Source: Acidobacteriota bacterium
GTDB taxonomy: Bacteria; Acidobacteriota; Blastocatellia; UBA7656
Direction of reading: 5' to 3'
Assembly (NCBI GenBank): GCA_038040445.1
Contig: JBBPIG010000011.1
Coordinates: forward strand, 62,001-126,000
Length of the DNA: 64,000 nt
Shown: piece by piece, positions 16,296 to 25,163 of the stretch
Layout of the letters: each line of letters begins with the position of its first letter
Numbering within the stretch: the first letter of the stretch is position 1
Position numbers and translations under genes: made by a program
Notes under the pieces: model-generated
Databases searched by the model: none
Seen by the model: the letters and a program-made list of their open reading frames with translations, nothing else
Told to the model about the DNA's origin: nothing

Positions 16296-16933
16296 ATGGA
16301 TGGAGATGAGACTAAGGAAGAGGACCGAATAAACATTGACGGGCCAAGCCAAGAATCTATTTTTTATCAGTTAAGAACGTTTTATCTCCATTCTCCCGAT
16401 ATTGATGATCTGATCTCGCGAATCAGTTCAGAGTTGCACCATATACAAAGCTTCAGAGATGAGCGATTACTCGTTTTGGTAGGAACATTAGTGGCCGAGA
16501 ATGCCATCGACACAGTTCTAACAGCGTCATGCCTGGGTTCAAGACGCTCAGAGACAAGAGGGATGTTACTCTTTCTATTCGAATTGAAATATTGAGAGCT
16601 TTGAGACTCATTCCGAATCGTTTGCTCGTTTGTGCCGATTTAATTCGCTCGATAAGGAATGACTTTGCTCACAATCTTGCAACGTCAACGTTTAGTGCTC
16701 TTTCACAAAGTAAGTTAAGATCAATCGAGGATCGAGTTCGTGAGTATAATAAGAAAGCTCTGGTGGGGAAAGATCAGGCGGAAATTTTTGCCATGCTCGT
16801 GCAGTTTACAGCAATGGGGCTTTACTTTTATGCTCGCCAAGTTGAAACACTCCATAAGCTTCTGCGAAACGAGGATTCCAAATCAACTATTCTCAGCTAT
16901 CTCGAAAGCCATTTTCAACAAGACACGAAGTGA
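16296..16933 (+). pseudogene. Frameshifted gene, DUF4145/MltR-like helical protein
   Basis: Two overlapping frames together read as one protein. Frame 1 from the ATG at 16296 (AGAGGAG 10 bases upstream) runs through RLLVLVGTLVAENAIDTVLT and is lost near 16530. Frame 2 continues from about 16529 with GFKTLRDKRDVTLSIRIEIL, LIPNRLLVCADLIRSIRND and FAHNL. The combined order matches proteins with the IRNDFAHNL motif (mannitol-repressor/DUF4145-like helical domains). A single-base shift between 16520 and 16540 breaks it. This may be a true pseudogene or an assembly error. The gene is AT-rich and in the accessory stretch. Confidence 0.6.
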
Positions 16934-16963
16934 AAGATTAAGAGAATATTGCTTTAATACGGC

Positions 16964-17055
16964 GTCTAACAACCGCAGGCAGCGGAGCGCGGCGGGCGAG
17001 TCTTGCTGGTTCCCTGAGTGTTACGCGACACGCCCACTGATAAGAGGCGTTAGCA
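16964..17055 (+). other. attC-like structured sequence (candidate 3)
   Basis: GTCTAAC (16964-16970) followed by AACCGCAGGCAGCGGA, and ending GGCGTTAGCA (17046-17055), has the composition and spacing of attC sites seen in environmental integrons. The last box deviates from GTTRRRY. It follows the frameshifted gene by 31 bases and marks the right edge of the AT-rich stretch. Confidence 0.35.
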
Positions 17056-17075
17056 ATGCAAGAGACTATCGTACG

Positions 17076-19532
17076 CTATTCCCCGGGCTCTGAGAGCTTC
17101 TCCCACCTTGCCTTGAGATCTTCCAGAATCTCCTTGAATCTCGGTTCATCACGCAGGCCTTCCCAGTTCGGGCTCCCTGAGATCCACGGGTAATTTTCGT
17201 TTCCCATCGAGATCGAACACTCCAGCCATTCGATGGCTTCGTTGTTCCTGCCCGACAGCGCGTAAGCCGTAGCCAACCGATAAGCGACGTCTTGATCAGC
17301 GCGGGCGATCTCGATGACTCGATCGTCGATCATCTCAAACGCGCGTTCGCGTTCGCCGCGCGCGAGGTAGCAGTAAGCGAGGAATATTTTCTGCGAGTGC
17401 AGGTCGGGATTCTTCGCCAGGATGTCTTCCATCACCATCGTCGCCTTCTCGATCTCCCCGCGATAGTAGTCAATCACCGCTGTGTATGTACGCAGCAACG
17501 GATGATGCGGCTCAAAAGCCAATCCCTTCGCAAGCTCCGCCTCTGCTTTGTCGTAGTCGTGCTGATAGATGAAAATTCGCGCGCGGTTCGAGCTTGCGTA
17601 CACGATGTCGGTCGGCGAAATCTTCAGCAGCCGGTCCCACGCCGCAAGCGCGCGATCATACTGGCCCGATACGCGATACACATAAGCCGCCACCGAATGG
17701 ACCGACGGCTCGTTGGGCGCGCGGCGCATAAGCCGGCGGATCTGCTGGCGCGCTTCTTCCGATCGTCCCGCAATCAAGTCGATGTAGATCATTCTGACGC
17801 GCGGCTCGACCAGGTTCTTGTCTATTTCGAGCGCGCGGTCGAAGCTCTCTTTCGCCTTGTGGAGATGCTCGACGCCGCCCATACCTTTCAGCACATAGTT
17901 GACCTGGCACACGCCAAGCCCGCTGTGAGCAAGCGCAAACCCCGCATCTCGCTCGATGGCTTCCGTGAATAGATCGATCGCCGACTCGAGGTCCGCAACG
18001 TCGAGCGTCTGAGTGACGAACTTGTAAAGCAACGTGCGCGCTTTGAGATAGCATTCATAAGCTTCGGCGCTTTCGGTCGGCGTTTTGACCAGACGTTCCT
18101 GCTCCTTGGGGCTTGTCTTTACGCGCAGCCCTTCGACGATCTGGCGCGAGATGGTGTCCTGAACGGTGATTATGTCTTTCGACTCGACGTCGATCTTCTC
18201 GCTCCACACGATCTCCCCGGAAGCCGTGTCTACCAACTGCGGGGTCAATCGGAAGCGATCTCCCGACTTCAGGTAGCCGCCTATCAACACCGCGTCCACG
18301 GCCAATGTGACTCCGACCGCGCGCGGGTCCACGTCCTTGTTTTGATACTGGGCTACGAAAGACGAAGGCCGGACGATCAGGTCGTGCAACTGGGCGAGCT
18401 CGGTGATTACGCTGTCAGCGAGGCTGAATCCATAGAAGTCATTCTCCGGGGCCCCCGACAGGTTTTTGAACGGAAGTATCGCGATCGCCTTCTTGTCACG
18501 CGACTGCCACATCGACGGTGTGACGTCGGGAGTCGCCGACGTGGAGGGGGAGCTTGATTCCTCCCTGGCCGGCGCCGTCATGTTGAATGCACGTTGAGCC
18601 CACGATGAAATGCGATCGAGAAGTCCCCCGCTCTTTTGCGGTTGCTTCGAAGCGCGCAGTGACGCTGTTTTGTCCGCAGGGACGATGCCGCTCTGGGCAT
18701 AATGGCTGCGAACCAGCGAGCGGAGATCTTCGAGCAGCACCTCGGTCGATTGATAGCGTGCCGCTTCGCCTTTTGCCAGCGCCTTGGAGACGATTTCCTG
18801 AAGGCGCGGCGGCACACCTTCCCCAAGCGCCGCGGGCTCGTCGTGCATCACCGCGTGCATCACATCGACCGAGGTCTTTCCCTTGAAGGGCAGGCGTCCG
18901 GTGATCATTTCATACATTACAACGCCGAGCGAAAATATGTCCGAGCGCGCGTCGGCCCGATCGCCCCTCGCCTGTTCGGGAGACATATAGCTTGCAGTGC
19001 CGAAGGGTGTTCCGAGCGCAGTCAGCTCGGCTGTGGGATGAGCTCCGGAACCGTCGCCCGGCTGCATGAGTTTTGCCAAACCGAAGTCGAGAATCTTCGG
19101 TTGGTTTCGCTCGTTGAGCATGATGTTCGAGGACTTGATGTCGCGGTGAAGGACGTTGCGCCGATGTGCTTCGGCGACTGCGTCGGCAATCTCGAGCGAG
19201 AACTCCAGCGCTTGATCGAGGGGAAGCGGCCGGCCGCCGATGAACTTCTTGAGCGTCTTGCCGTCGACGTACTGCATGACGAAGAACAGAAGGTCTTCGA
19301 CTTCATTGACTTCATAGACGATGCAGATGTTCGGGTGATCGATGGCTGAGGCGGCGCGGGCTTCGCGCAAGAAGCGCGTGCGGGCTTTCTCGTCTCCGAC
19401 GAGGTCTGCGGAAAGCGCTTTGATGGCGACCGTGCGGTGAAGTTTTGTGTCCTCTGCTTTGTAGACCACACCCATACCGCCTTTTCCAATCTCTTTCAAT
19501 ATGCGGTAGTGGAGTATGGTTTTTCCAACCAT
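17076..19532 (-). CDS. Serine/threonine protein kinase with TolB-like and TPR regions
   Basis: This 818-residue protein opens with a complete Hanks-type kinase domain (about 8-270): glycine loop GKGGMGVVYKAED, catalytic loop LHRDIKSSN, DFG in LDFGLAKL, and the activation-segment phrase SYMSPEQARG. A linker of about 60 residues without an evident membrane helix follows. Then comes a TolB/FlgO-like alpha/beta region (AIAILPFKNLSGAPENDFYG) and at least five TPR units to the C-terminus (for example ALAHSGLGVCQVNYVL, LAYCYLARGERERAFEM). Family knowledge: such kinase-TPR proteins are expanded in Acidobacteria and act as cytoplasmic sensors or scaffolds; targets are unknown. It is a single gene facing the accessory stretch. 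Confidence 0.93.
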   Translation of the reverse strand: MVGKTILHYRILKEIGKGGMGVVYKAEDTKLHRTVAIKALSADLVGDEKARTRFLREARAASAIDHPNICIVYEVNEVEDLLFFVMQYVDGKTLKKFIGGRPLPLDQALEFSLEIADAVAEAHRRNVLHRDIKSSNIMLNERNQPKILDFGLAKLMQPGDGSGAHPTAELTALGTPFGTASYMSPEQARGDRADARSDIFSLGVVMYEMITGRLPFKGKTSVDVMHAVMHDEPAALGEGVPPRLQEIVSKALAKGEAARYQSTEVLLEDLRSLVRSHYAQSGIVPADKTASLRASKQPQKSGGLLDRISSWAQRAFNMTAPAREESSSPSTSATPDVTPSMWQSRDKKAIAILPFKNLSGAPENDFYGFSLADSVITELAQLHDLIVRPSSFVAQYQNKDVDPRAVGVTLAVDAVLIGGYLKSGDRFRLTPQLVDTASGEIVWSEKIDVESKDIITVQDTISRQIVEGLRVKTSPKEQERLVKTPTESAEAYECYLKARTLLYKFVTQTLDVADLESAIDLFTEAIERDAGFALAHSGLGVCQVNYVLKGMGGVEHLHKAKESFDRALEIDKNLVEPRVRMIYIDLIAGRSEEARQQIRRLMRRAPNEPSVHSVAAYVYRVSGQYDRALAAWDRLLKISPTDIVYASSNRARIFIYQHDYDKAEAELAKGLAFEPHHPLLRTYTAVIDYYRGEIEKATMVMEDILAKNPDLHSQKIFLAYCYLARGERERAFEMIDDRVIEIARADQDVAYRLATAYALSGRNNEAIEWLECSISMGNENYPWISGSPNWEGLRDEPRFKEILEDLKARWEKLSEPGE

Positions 19533-19999
19533 CGACTTGAACCCGAGCGTGACCTCGACGCTTGCGTTCGATTATACACTCGGGAGGATGAGGGGCAATA
19601 GCAGTGTAGTGAGTCCCTCCGCGCGTTCCTGGTAGCGCTGGCCTCCCTGCCCGCGTGGCGTTGTGCGAGAAGGAGAATTGACGCTAGCGGAAAGAGGCAG
19701 GCAGGAATGCCCGCGCTCCCGGGTGCAATTCAAAAGTGGGACTCAGGTCCTTACTAGGAAAACCCCCAACTTCAGTTGGGGGAAGTTTAAGTTCAGCCTA
19801 ATGGGGAAACGAGGCGTTTTCTTTCTCGTTGGTGGTATTTCCAAACAAGTCCAACCGTAAATTGCACCACGCGCTCCCGAACCCTGTTCGGATAATTGAC
19901 GTCTACATGCTTACAGACTAGAATCACCGGGAACCGTGAGCGATCTGTTGCTTTGCCCCCAAACGGCTTTTCGCCCAGGCGCTTCTCAATGCCTACATC
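19533..19999. other. Intergenic region with one terminator-like hairpin
   Basis: No coding region is supported. CCCCCAAC-TTCA-GTTGGGGG (19763-19782) is a perfect 8-bp hairpin flanked by AA/TT pairs, similar in core to the CCACCAAC palindromes at 5960-6237. The region separates the divergent kinase and hybrid histidine kinase genes and must contain both promoters, but none is clear. Confidence 0.6.
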
Positions 20000-22900
20000 A
20001 TGCCTACATCTAGGGAAAACCGAATAAGCCAGATTCTTGACGAAGTCGGCCGAGGCTCGAGTCTGACTCAGGCGCTCGGTTTGATTGCCGACCAGCTCGC
20101 CGCGGACATCGGCGCGCCGACTTGCAAAATCTGGGTCGTCAAGCGCGGCGACATTTGCGATCATTGCCCGCTCGCTGACTCGTGCGCAAACCGGCAGATG
20201 TGCATGCATCTGATCGCCGCCAGCGGCGCAGTTGTTGATCGCGAGTACCCTCGAATACCGCTTTCGGTTTTCACCGCGCCGCTGATAACCCGCGGTGGTA
20301 CTGCCGGGTTCGGCGATGCGCCGGACGCGGGCGACAAGCTATTCGGCCTCCAACGCAGCACGCCAGGTCAAAGTTCAGATTCGTACGCGCTGTATCCGTT
20401 GCGGGGCCCGTCGGGCACGGTCGGCTTGATCGGAGTGTTCAACCACAGGCAATTCCGCCGGGAAGAACTGCGGATGATCGAGCACCTGGCGCCCGCCGCA
20501 GTCGCCGCCATTCGCGTAGCCGAACTTCAATCGCGATGCACTGCGCTGCGAACAAAACTCGAGAAGGACAGCGCGGCGCCGGCGGCCGTTCAGCAAGCGC
20601 CGACCCATCGCGAGAGCGAGCTCGAAGACGCAGTCGCTCAGCTCACCCGCCAGGTCGCGCAGCTTCAAGTCGAGCGCGAATCATCCATCAGAAGCGCGGC
20701 GCAGCTTGAAAAGCAGAATCGCGAGCTTCTAGCCCGCCTCGACTTGCTCATCGTTGCTCATCAACAGAGCGGGCAAGAGGCCTCTGCGATGGCTTACGAG
20801 GTCGAAGCCTCCCGCCGCGGGTTAGAAGAAGAGAACGCCAAACTCAAAGACCGCGTTGCCGCTCTTGACGCAAGCGCGAGCGATCTTAGTCGAGGCCGCG
20901 AGCAACTGATCGACGAAGTGACTCAGCGCACCCATCAAGTCGAGCAGCTCAAGGTCCACCTCAACGCGCTTCAGGACCGCAACTCCGCGCTTGAGGTCAC
21001 CAACGTGATGCTGCGCGGAGAGAATGCTTCAGTCGCCGACGGCGCCAAGGACCTCGAGCATTCGTTGCGCATGGCCGAGGACGCGCGATCGCGATTGGAG
21101 CAAGCGAACCTGGCGCTCGACCAAAGAGTCAGCGGCCTGATCGAAGAGCTCGAGCGCTTGCGGATCGAGAGCAACAGGACCGGCGGGGAGAATGAGCAAC
21201 TGGTTGCCGAAACCGAGCGGCTGAACAAGGAGATCGCCCGTCTTCAAGGCGGCGGGACTCGCATCAGCGAAGACAACGCGCGGCTTCTTGTCTTGAACGC
21301 CGAGCTGACTCAGGCTCAGTCTCGCGCCGAGAGCCGCGCGGCCGGCCTCGAGAGAGACCACGCCGAGCTGCGCAAAAAACTCGAAGAGGCTCATACGCTT
21401 GTCGGGGGAAGACTGGTGGAGCTCGAGCAGGAGAACGCGATTCTCATCCAGACTCGCACCCAGCTCGAAGGCGAAGCTGCGCGTCTGAAGTCTCGCGCGG
21501 CAGAGCTTGAACGGGAGAACGAGACGCTCACGCAGGCGCATGCCCAGCTTCAAGATGTAGTCGCGCAGTTCGAGTCGTTGTCGGCGCGGCTGGAAGACAG
21601 CGCGCTCAAGCTGCGCAGCCGCGCGGAAGCGAGCGAGGCGGCACGCGGTGAAATGGAACAACGCAATCGCGTGCTGGCTGAGCAGAACCGCCGTCTGGCA
21701 CTGGACGGCCAGACCAAGGCGCGATTTCTAGCCAACATGTCGCACGAGCTTCGAACGCCGATGAACGCAATCATCGGGTTCACGTCGCTGCTGCTTGACG
21801 ATCGCTCGCTCCAGTTAAACGAGCGCCATCGCCGAAGCCTCGAACGCGTGTCGCGCAACGCGCGCGATCTTCTCGAGCTGATCAACAACGTACTGGATCT
21901 ATCGAAGATCGAAGCCGGACGCATGGATGTCTATTCCGAGCCTGCCGACGCGCGCGATCTGATCGAACGCGCTCTCGCCGTGGTCGAACAGCTCAAGGAA
22001 GGACGTCCTGTCAAACTCAGCTTCAATGTGGAAGACGGGTTGCCGGCGATGCGCACTGATCGAACGAAGCTCCAGCAGATTCTGATCAACCTGCTGTCGA
22101 ACGCGATCAAATTCACACGTGAAGGCGAAGTGAAAGTCACCGCCGAAAGCGTCTCTCCCGAGCGTCTTCGCATAGCGGTGAGCGACACCGGCATCGGGAT
22201 CGCCGAATCCGACATCGCGAGAATCTTTGAAGAGTTTCGGCAGATTGCGACCACCGGACGCGGCGCAAGGACGGGAACCGGTCTTGGCCTCGCGATCACG
22301 CGGCGGTTGGTGGAAATGCTCGGCGGAGAGATAAGCGTATCGAGCCGCGAGGGCGAAGGTTCGGTCTTTGCCGTGACGTTGCCGTTCGAGATAGCAGGCC
22401 GGGTGGCGCCGGCGAGTGAAGCTGAAATCCCGCTAACCGATCCCGAGCGCACCGCTCTTGTGATCGACACCGATCCGGCTTCGCTTTACCTGGCCAAGAA
22501 ATATCTCACCGAAGCGGGCTACTCGGTTGCCGCTACGGACGACCTCGCTCGCGCAGTTGAGATCGCCGGCAAGGCGAAACCCGCGGTCATCACAATCGAT
22601 CTGGACGCGTTTGACGGCGATGCCGGCATCATCGAGCGCATAGCCAACAGTAATAAGGCGAGCGCAATAATCGCTTTCTCAGCCGATGCCGTCGCTGAAA
22701 GCCGCGCGCTGGGCGCAGGAGCGAGAATCTTCTTGCGCAAGCCCGTCGAGCGGTCAGCTTTGATCGCGGTGCTCGAACGAGCGAAGTCGCCCTCGCAGAA
22801 ACGCGTACTGGTGGTTGACGACGATCCGGATGCGCTCGAATTGGTAGTCGCGATGATCGAAGACAGCGGCTACGAGACACAAACGGCGACCACCGGGCGC

Positions 22901-23197
22901 GAGGCTTTGGACGCGATCGAGCGCCATCGACCTGATGCGATTATTCTCGATCTGATGCTGCCGGAAATAGACGGCTTCGAAGTGGTGCATCGCTTAAGCC
23001 TGAATCCCGACTGGCGCACGATACCGGTGATACTCTTGACCGCGCGTGACCTCTCACACGAGGAACGCCGGGCGCTCGACATTGGCACCGCGCGAATAAT
23101 CCAGAAAGGGAGCTTCAGCCGCGACGAGTTGCTGGCAGAGATGAGAGTAGCACTGGGAGCGGAAGAATCGACTTTAGCGCCGAGCGGCGCAGATTAG
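20000..23197 (+). CDS. Hybrid sensor histidine kinase with GAF, long coiled coil and two receiver domains
   Basis: The 1065-residue protein has no membrane segment. An N-terminal GAF-like domain (about 10-175) contains the cysteine cluster CDHCPLADSCANRQMC. A coiled coil of nearly 400 residues follows (about 180-570). Then comes HisKA with the phospho-accepting His582 in MSHELRTPMNAIIGF, and HATPase with NLLSNAIKF, DTGIGI and GTGLGLAI. A first receiver (about 813-930) has its acidic pocket (VIDTDPAS) and DLDAFDG, and looks degenerate. The second receiver (about 933-1050) is intact: VLVVDDDPDA, Asp984 in ILDLMLPE, the Thr of LLTA, and IQKG in place of the usual KP-containing loop. It would relay phosphate internally; a partner regulator is not adjacent. 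The start ATG at 20000 lacks a strong ribosome-binding site. Confidence 0.92.
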   Translation: MPTSRENRISQILDEVGRGSSLTQALGLIADQLAADIGAPTCKIWVVKRGDICDHCPLADSCANRQMCMHLIAASGAVVDREYPRIPLSVFTAPLITRGGTAGFGDAPDAGDKLFGLQRSTPGQSSDSYALYPLRGPSGTVGLIGVFNHRQFRREELRMIEHLAPAAVAAIRVAELQSRCTALRTKLEKDSAAPAAVQQAPTHRESELEDAVAQLTRQVAQLQVERESSIRSAAQLEKQNRELLARLDLLIVAHQQSGQEASAMAYEVEASRRGLEEENAKLKDRVAALDASASDLSRGREQLIDEVTQRTHQVEQLKVHLNALQDRNSALEVTNVMLRGENASVADGAKDLEHSLRMAEDARSRLEQANLALDQRVSGLIEELERLRIESNRTGGENEQLVAETERLNKEIARLQGGGTRISEDNARLLVLNAELTQAQSRAESRAAGLERDHAELRKKLEEAHTLVGGRLVELEQENAILIQTRTQLEGEAARLKSRAAELERENETLTQAHAQLQDVVAQFESLSARLEDSALKLRSRAEASEAARGEMEQRNRVLAEQNRRLALDGQTKARFLANMSHELRTPMNAIIGFTSLLLDDRSLQLNERHRRSLERVSRNARDLLELINNVLDLSKIEAGRMDVYSEPADARDLIERALAVVEQLKEGRPVKLSFNVEDGLPAMRTDRTKLQQILINLLSNAIKFTREGEVKVTAESVSPERLRIAVSDTGIGIAESDIARIFEEFRQIATTGRGARTGTGLGLAITRRLVEMLGGEISVSSREGEGSVFAVTLPFEIAGRVAPASEAEIPLTDPERTALVIDTDPASLYLAKKYLTEAGYSVAATDDLARAVEIAGKAKPAVITIDLDAFDGDAGIIERIANSNKASAIIAFSADAVAESRALGAGARIFLRKPVERSALIAVLERAKSPSQKRVLVVDDDPDALELVVAMIEDSGYETQTATTGREALDAIERHRPDAIILDLMLPEIDGFEVVHRLSLNPDWRTIPVILLTARDLSHEERRALDIGTARIIQKGSFSRDELLAEMRVALGAEESTLAPSGAD

Positions 23198-23222
23198 GAG
23201 CGGGCCATCAGCCACGCAAGAA

Positions 23223-23258
23223 AAAGGTGAAGCACAGACTCGTCCGTGCTTCACCTTT
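23223..23258. terminator. Bidirectional terminator hairpin
   Basis: AAAGGTGAAGCAC (23223-23235) pairs perfectly with GTGCTTCACCTTT (23246-23258) over 13 bp with a 10-base loop, with A/T-rich ends on both sides. It lies between the convergent histidine kinase gene and the small basic protein gene and can serve both. Confidence 0.85.
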
Positions 23259-23279
23259 CTTATTCGAGTCTTATTCGAG

Positions 23280-23603
23280 CTACGGACGTCTCTGACGATC
23301 GTGTTTTTGCCTGTAGACACGCCGGCTGGTTCGATTCTCCCGTCTTTGCAAACGCGCTCTCTCCCTTCGAGTAACTGTACCATCAGATTTCGCCCTGGCT
23401 TCGAGGGCCCGCGTCCTTGCTTGCTGTCTCTCCAGCCTCGCGGCTTCGCGTCTCGTCAATGAGCCGCTTCTTACTCCCTGCCGAATTCGCCCCTGCTGCC
23501 GATGCTGGCGCCGGTCAACGCTCGGCGTTCTTTGCGCCGGCACACTGGCTCCAAGCGCAAGCACAAACATAACCGATATTAAAATGCTAACGAATCTCTT
23601 CAT
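23280..23603 (-). CDS. Small basic secreted protein, copy 1 of a duplicated pair
   Basis: The 107-residue protein has a signal peptide (FVSILISVMFVLALGASVPAQ). The mature part is about 80 residues and extremely rich in Arg and Gln, with the phrases IRQGVRSGSLTRREAARLE, DGTVTRRERARL and RRVYRQKHD. It is clearly paralogous to the protein at 23719-24042 in length and order of motifs. No known family name comes to mind; the charge suggests binding of polyanions or cell-surface material. The ATG has a GAGGA site upstream on the minus strand. Confidence 0.75.
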   Translation of the reverse strand: MKRFVSILISVMFVLALGASVPAQRTPSVDRRQHRQQGRIRQGVRSGSLTRREAARLERQQARTRALEARAKSDGTVTRRERARLQRRENRTSRRVYRQKHDRQRRP

Positions 23604-23661
23604 TTTTCCTCCTGATTTAGTTGGGTTGATAGAACTGCCTGCCTACATAAGGCAAGCAGAC

Positions 23662-23704
23662 GAAATGGTGAAGCGCGAGATCGTTCTCTGCGCTTCACCA
23701 TTTC
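23662..23704 (-). terminator. Terminator hairpin after the second basic secreted protein gene
   Basis: GAAATGGTGAAGCGC (23662-23676) pairs with GCGCTTCACCATTTC (23690-23704), a 15-bp stem. Its core GGTGAAGC is shared with the hairpin after the first copy, so gene and terminator seem to have been duplicated together. Confidence 0.8.
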
Positions 23705-23718
23705 AAGGTTGGGTTACT

Positions 23719-24042
23719 CTACGGATTGCGATCCTGCGCGTCGTGCTTCTGACGGTAGATTGCGCGGCTTTCACGGCTCAACTCGCGCTCCAGGCGAGCG
23801 CGCTCGCGCGGGGTTACGTTGCCATCAGCTCGGGCAAACCTCTCATGAATTCTGATCCTGGCGAGCCCGGCTTGGAGCCGCGCGGCTTCGCGCCGCGTTA
23901 ACTCGCCGCTGCGGATGCCTTGATTAATACGTTGCTGCTCGCGGTACTCGCGCTTGTTGATCCCACGGGAACCGGCCATGGACACTGCGCTCGCGCCAAG
24001 AACAAACGCGGCTGCGAAAAAAAGACTGACTATCTTTCTCAT
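23719..24042 (-). CDS. Small basic secreted protein, copy 2 of a duplicated pair
   Basis: The protein has 107 residues, the same length as its neighbour. After the signal peptide (IVSLFFAAAFVLGASAVSMA) it reads INQGIRSGELTRREAARLQ, ADGNVTPRERARLERELSR and SRAIYRQKHDAQ, matching the first copy position by position. The spacing of the RREAARL and RERARL phrases suggests two helical hairpins. The gene is transcribed toward copy 1 with its own terminator, so the copies can be expressed separately. The function is unknown. Confidence 0.78.
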   Translation of the reverse strand: MRKIVSLFFAAAFVLGASAVSMAGSRGINKREYREQQRINQGIRSGELTRREAARLQAGLARIRIHERFARADGNVTPRERARLERELSRESRAIYRQKHDAQDRNP

Positions 24043-24253
24043 ACTCCGTTACCTCTCTTCATAGAATCGAGGCATCCGTCTGACGTTTGATAAGACGAAG
24101 CAGATGACGCGAAGGGCGGAATATTTTTGGCAGGCTATTTCTCGCGGATCACACCCGAGCGTTACGGCCGAGCCCTTCACCTTGACTTGGAGCCGCATTC
24201 ACGGCAGCCTAGCTGCTCAAGTTTCAATCGTTTCAATCAAGGAGCAATGCACA

Positions 24254-25075
24254 ATGACCGCCGAATACAAGTCGCTCAAGCTTCAAACCAACGAAGGCTT
24301 AACTGAAGTCGCGTTGATCGGTCCGGGCAAGGGCAACGCGATGGGGCCGGACTTCTGGCGCGACATGCCTGAGCTGTTCGCCGCGCTCGACCGCGACGAC
24401 GACACGCGCGCAGTCGTCGTTCGAGGCGAGGGCGACAACTTCAGCTACGGGCTCGACCTCCCGGCGATGATGGGCGGCCTGGGCGACTTCGGCAGAGAGA
24501 ACCTCGCTGCCGAGCGCACGCGCTTGCTCGATCTTGTGGGGGACATGCAAAGAGCCTTCGACAACGTTGCCGTTTGCCGCAAGCCGGTCATCGCAGCCAT
24601 CAGCGGCTGGTGCGTAGGAGGCGGGCTCGACTTGATCGCGGCGTGCGATGTTCGTTTGTGCTCGTCTGATGCGCGCTTCAGCCTGCGCGAGGTGAAGGTC
24701 GCGATAGTCGCGGACCTCGGCAGCCTTCAACGTCTGCCTCAAATCATCGGCCAGGGCGCCACGCGCGAACTCGCCTTCACCGGCAAAGACATCTCTGCTT
24801 CGCGCGCTCTTCAAATCGGGCTTGTGAGCGAGGTGTGCGAAACGCGAGACGAGATGCTGGAAGCCGCGCGCAAACTCGCGCGTGAGATTGCTGACAATCC
24901 GCCGCTCGTTGTGCAAGGTATCAAGCGAGTGATGAATTATTGCGCGGACAAGTCAGTAGCGGACGGGTTAGGTTACGTCGCCGCTTGGAACTCGGCCTTC
25001 TTGCAGTCGGCGGATCTTGCAGAAGCGATGACTGCGTTTCGCGAGCGCCGCGCACCGCATTTCAAGGGCAAGTGA
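24254..25075 (+). CDS. Crotonase family protein, dienoyl-CoA isomerase-like
   Basis: This 273-residue crotonase-fold protein has the oxyanion-hole segments GDNFSYGLDLPAM and ISGWCVGGGLDLIAACDVRL, then SLREVKVAIVADLGSLQRLP and a C-terminal helical region. The ADLGSLQRLP segment resembles the ADVGTLQRLP of delta(3,5)-delta(2,4)-dienoyl-CoA isomerase (ECH1), where an Asp at this place is catalytic, so isomerase rather than hydratase activity is the better guess. The ATG at 24254 is chosen for GGAG 9 bases upstream and for the family start. It probably helps degrade unsaturated fatty acids. Confidence 0.85.
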   Translation: MTAEYKSLKLQTNEGLTEVALIGPGKGNAMGPDFWRDMPELFAALDRDDDTRAVVVRGEGDNFSYGLDLPAMMGGLGDFGRENLAAERTRLLDLVGDMQRAFDNVAVCRKPVIAAISGWCVGGGLDLIAACDVRLCSSDARFSLREVKVAIVADLGSLQRLPQIIGQGATRELAFTGKDISASRALQIGLVSEVCETRDEMLEAARKLAREIADNPPLVVQGIKRVMNYCADKSVADGLGYVAAWNSAFLQSADLAEAMTAFRERRAPHFKGK

Positions 25076-25084
25076 TCCGAAGCT

Positions 25085-25108
25085 CAGAGTTCAAGCTTTA
25101 GCTTGCGG
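25085..25108 (+). repeat. Single arm of the CAGAGTTCAAGCTTTAGC repeat family
   Basis: These 24 bases are identical to 58431-58454, the left part of an inverted repeat. Here the inverse arm is missing. The copy lies just after the crotonase gene. Confidence 0.8.
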
Positions 25109-25163
25109 GCTGAGTACGTGGGCGAGTCAACATTTTGCCTCTAGTCATCGATCGTCGGACCTG

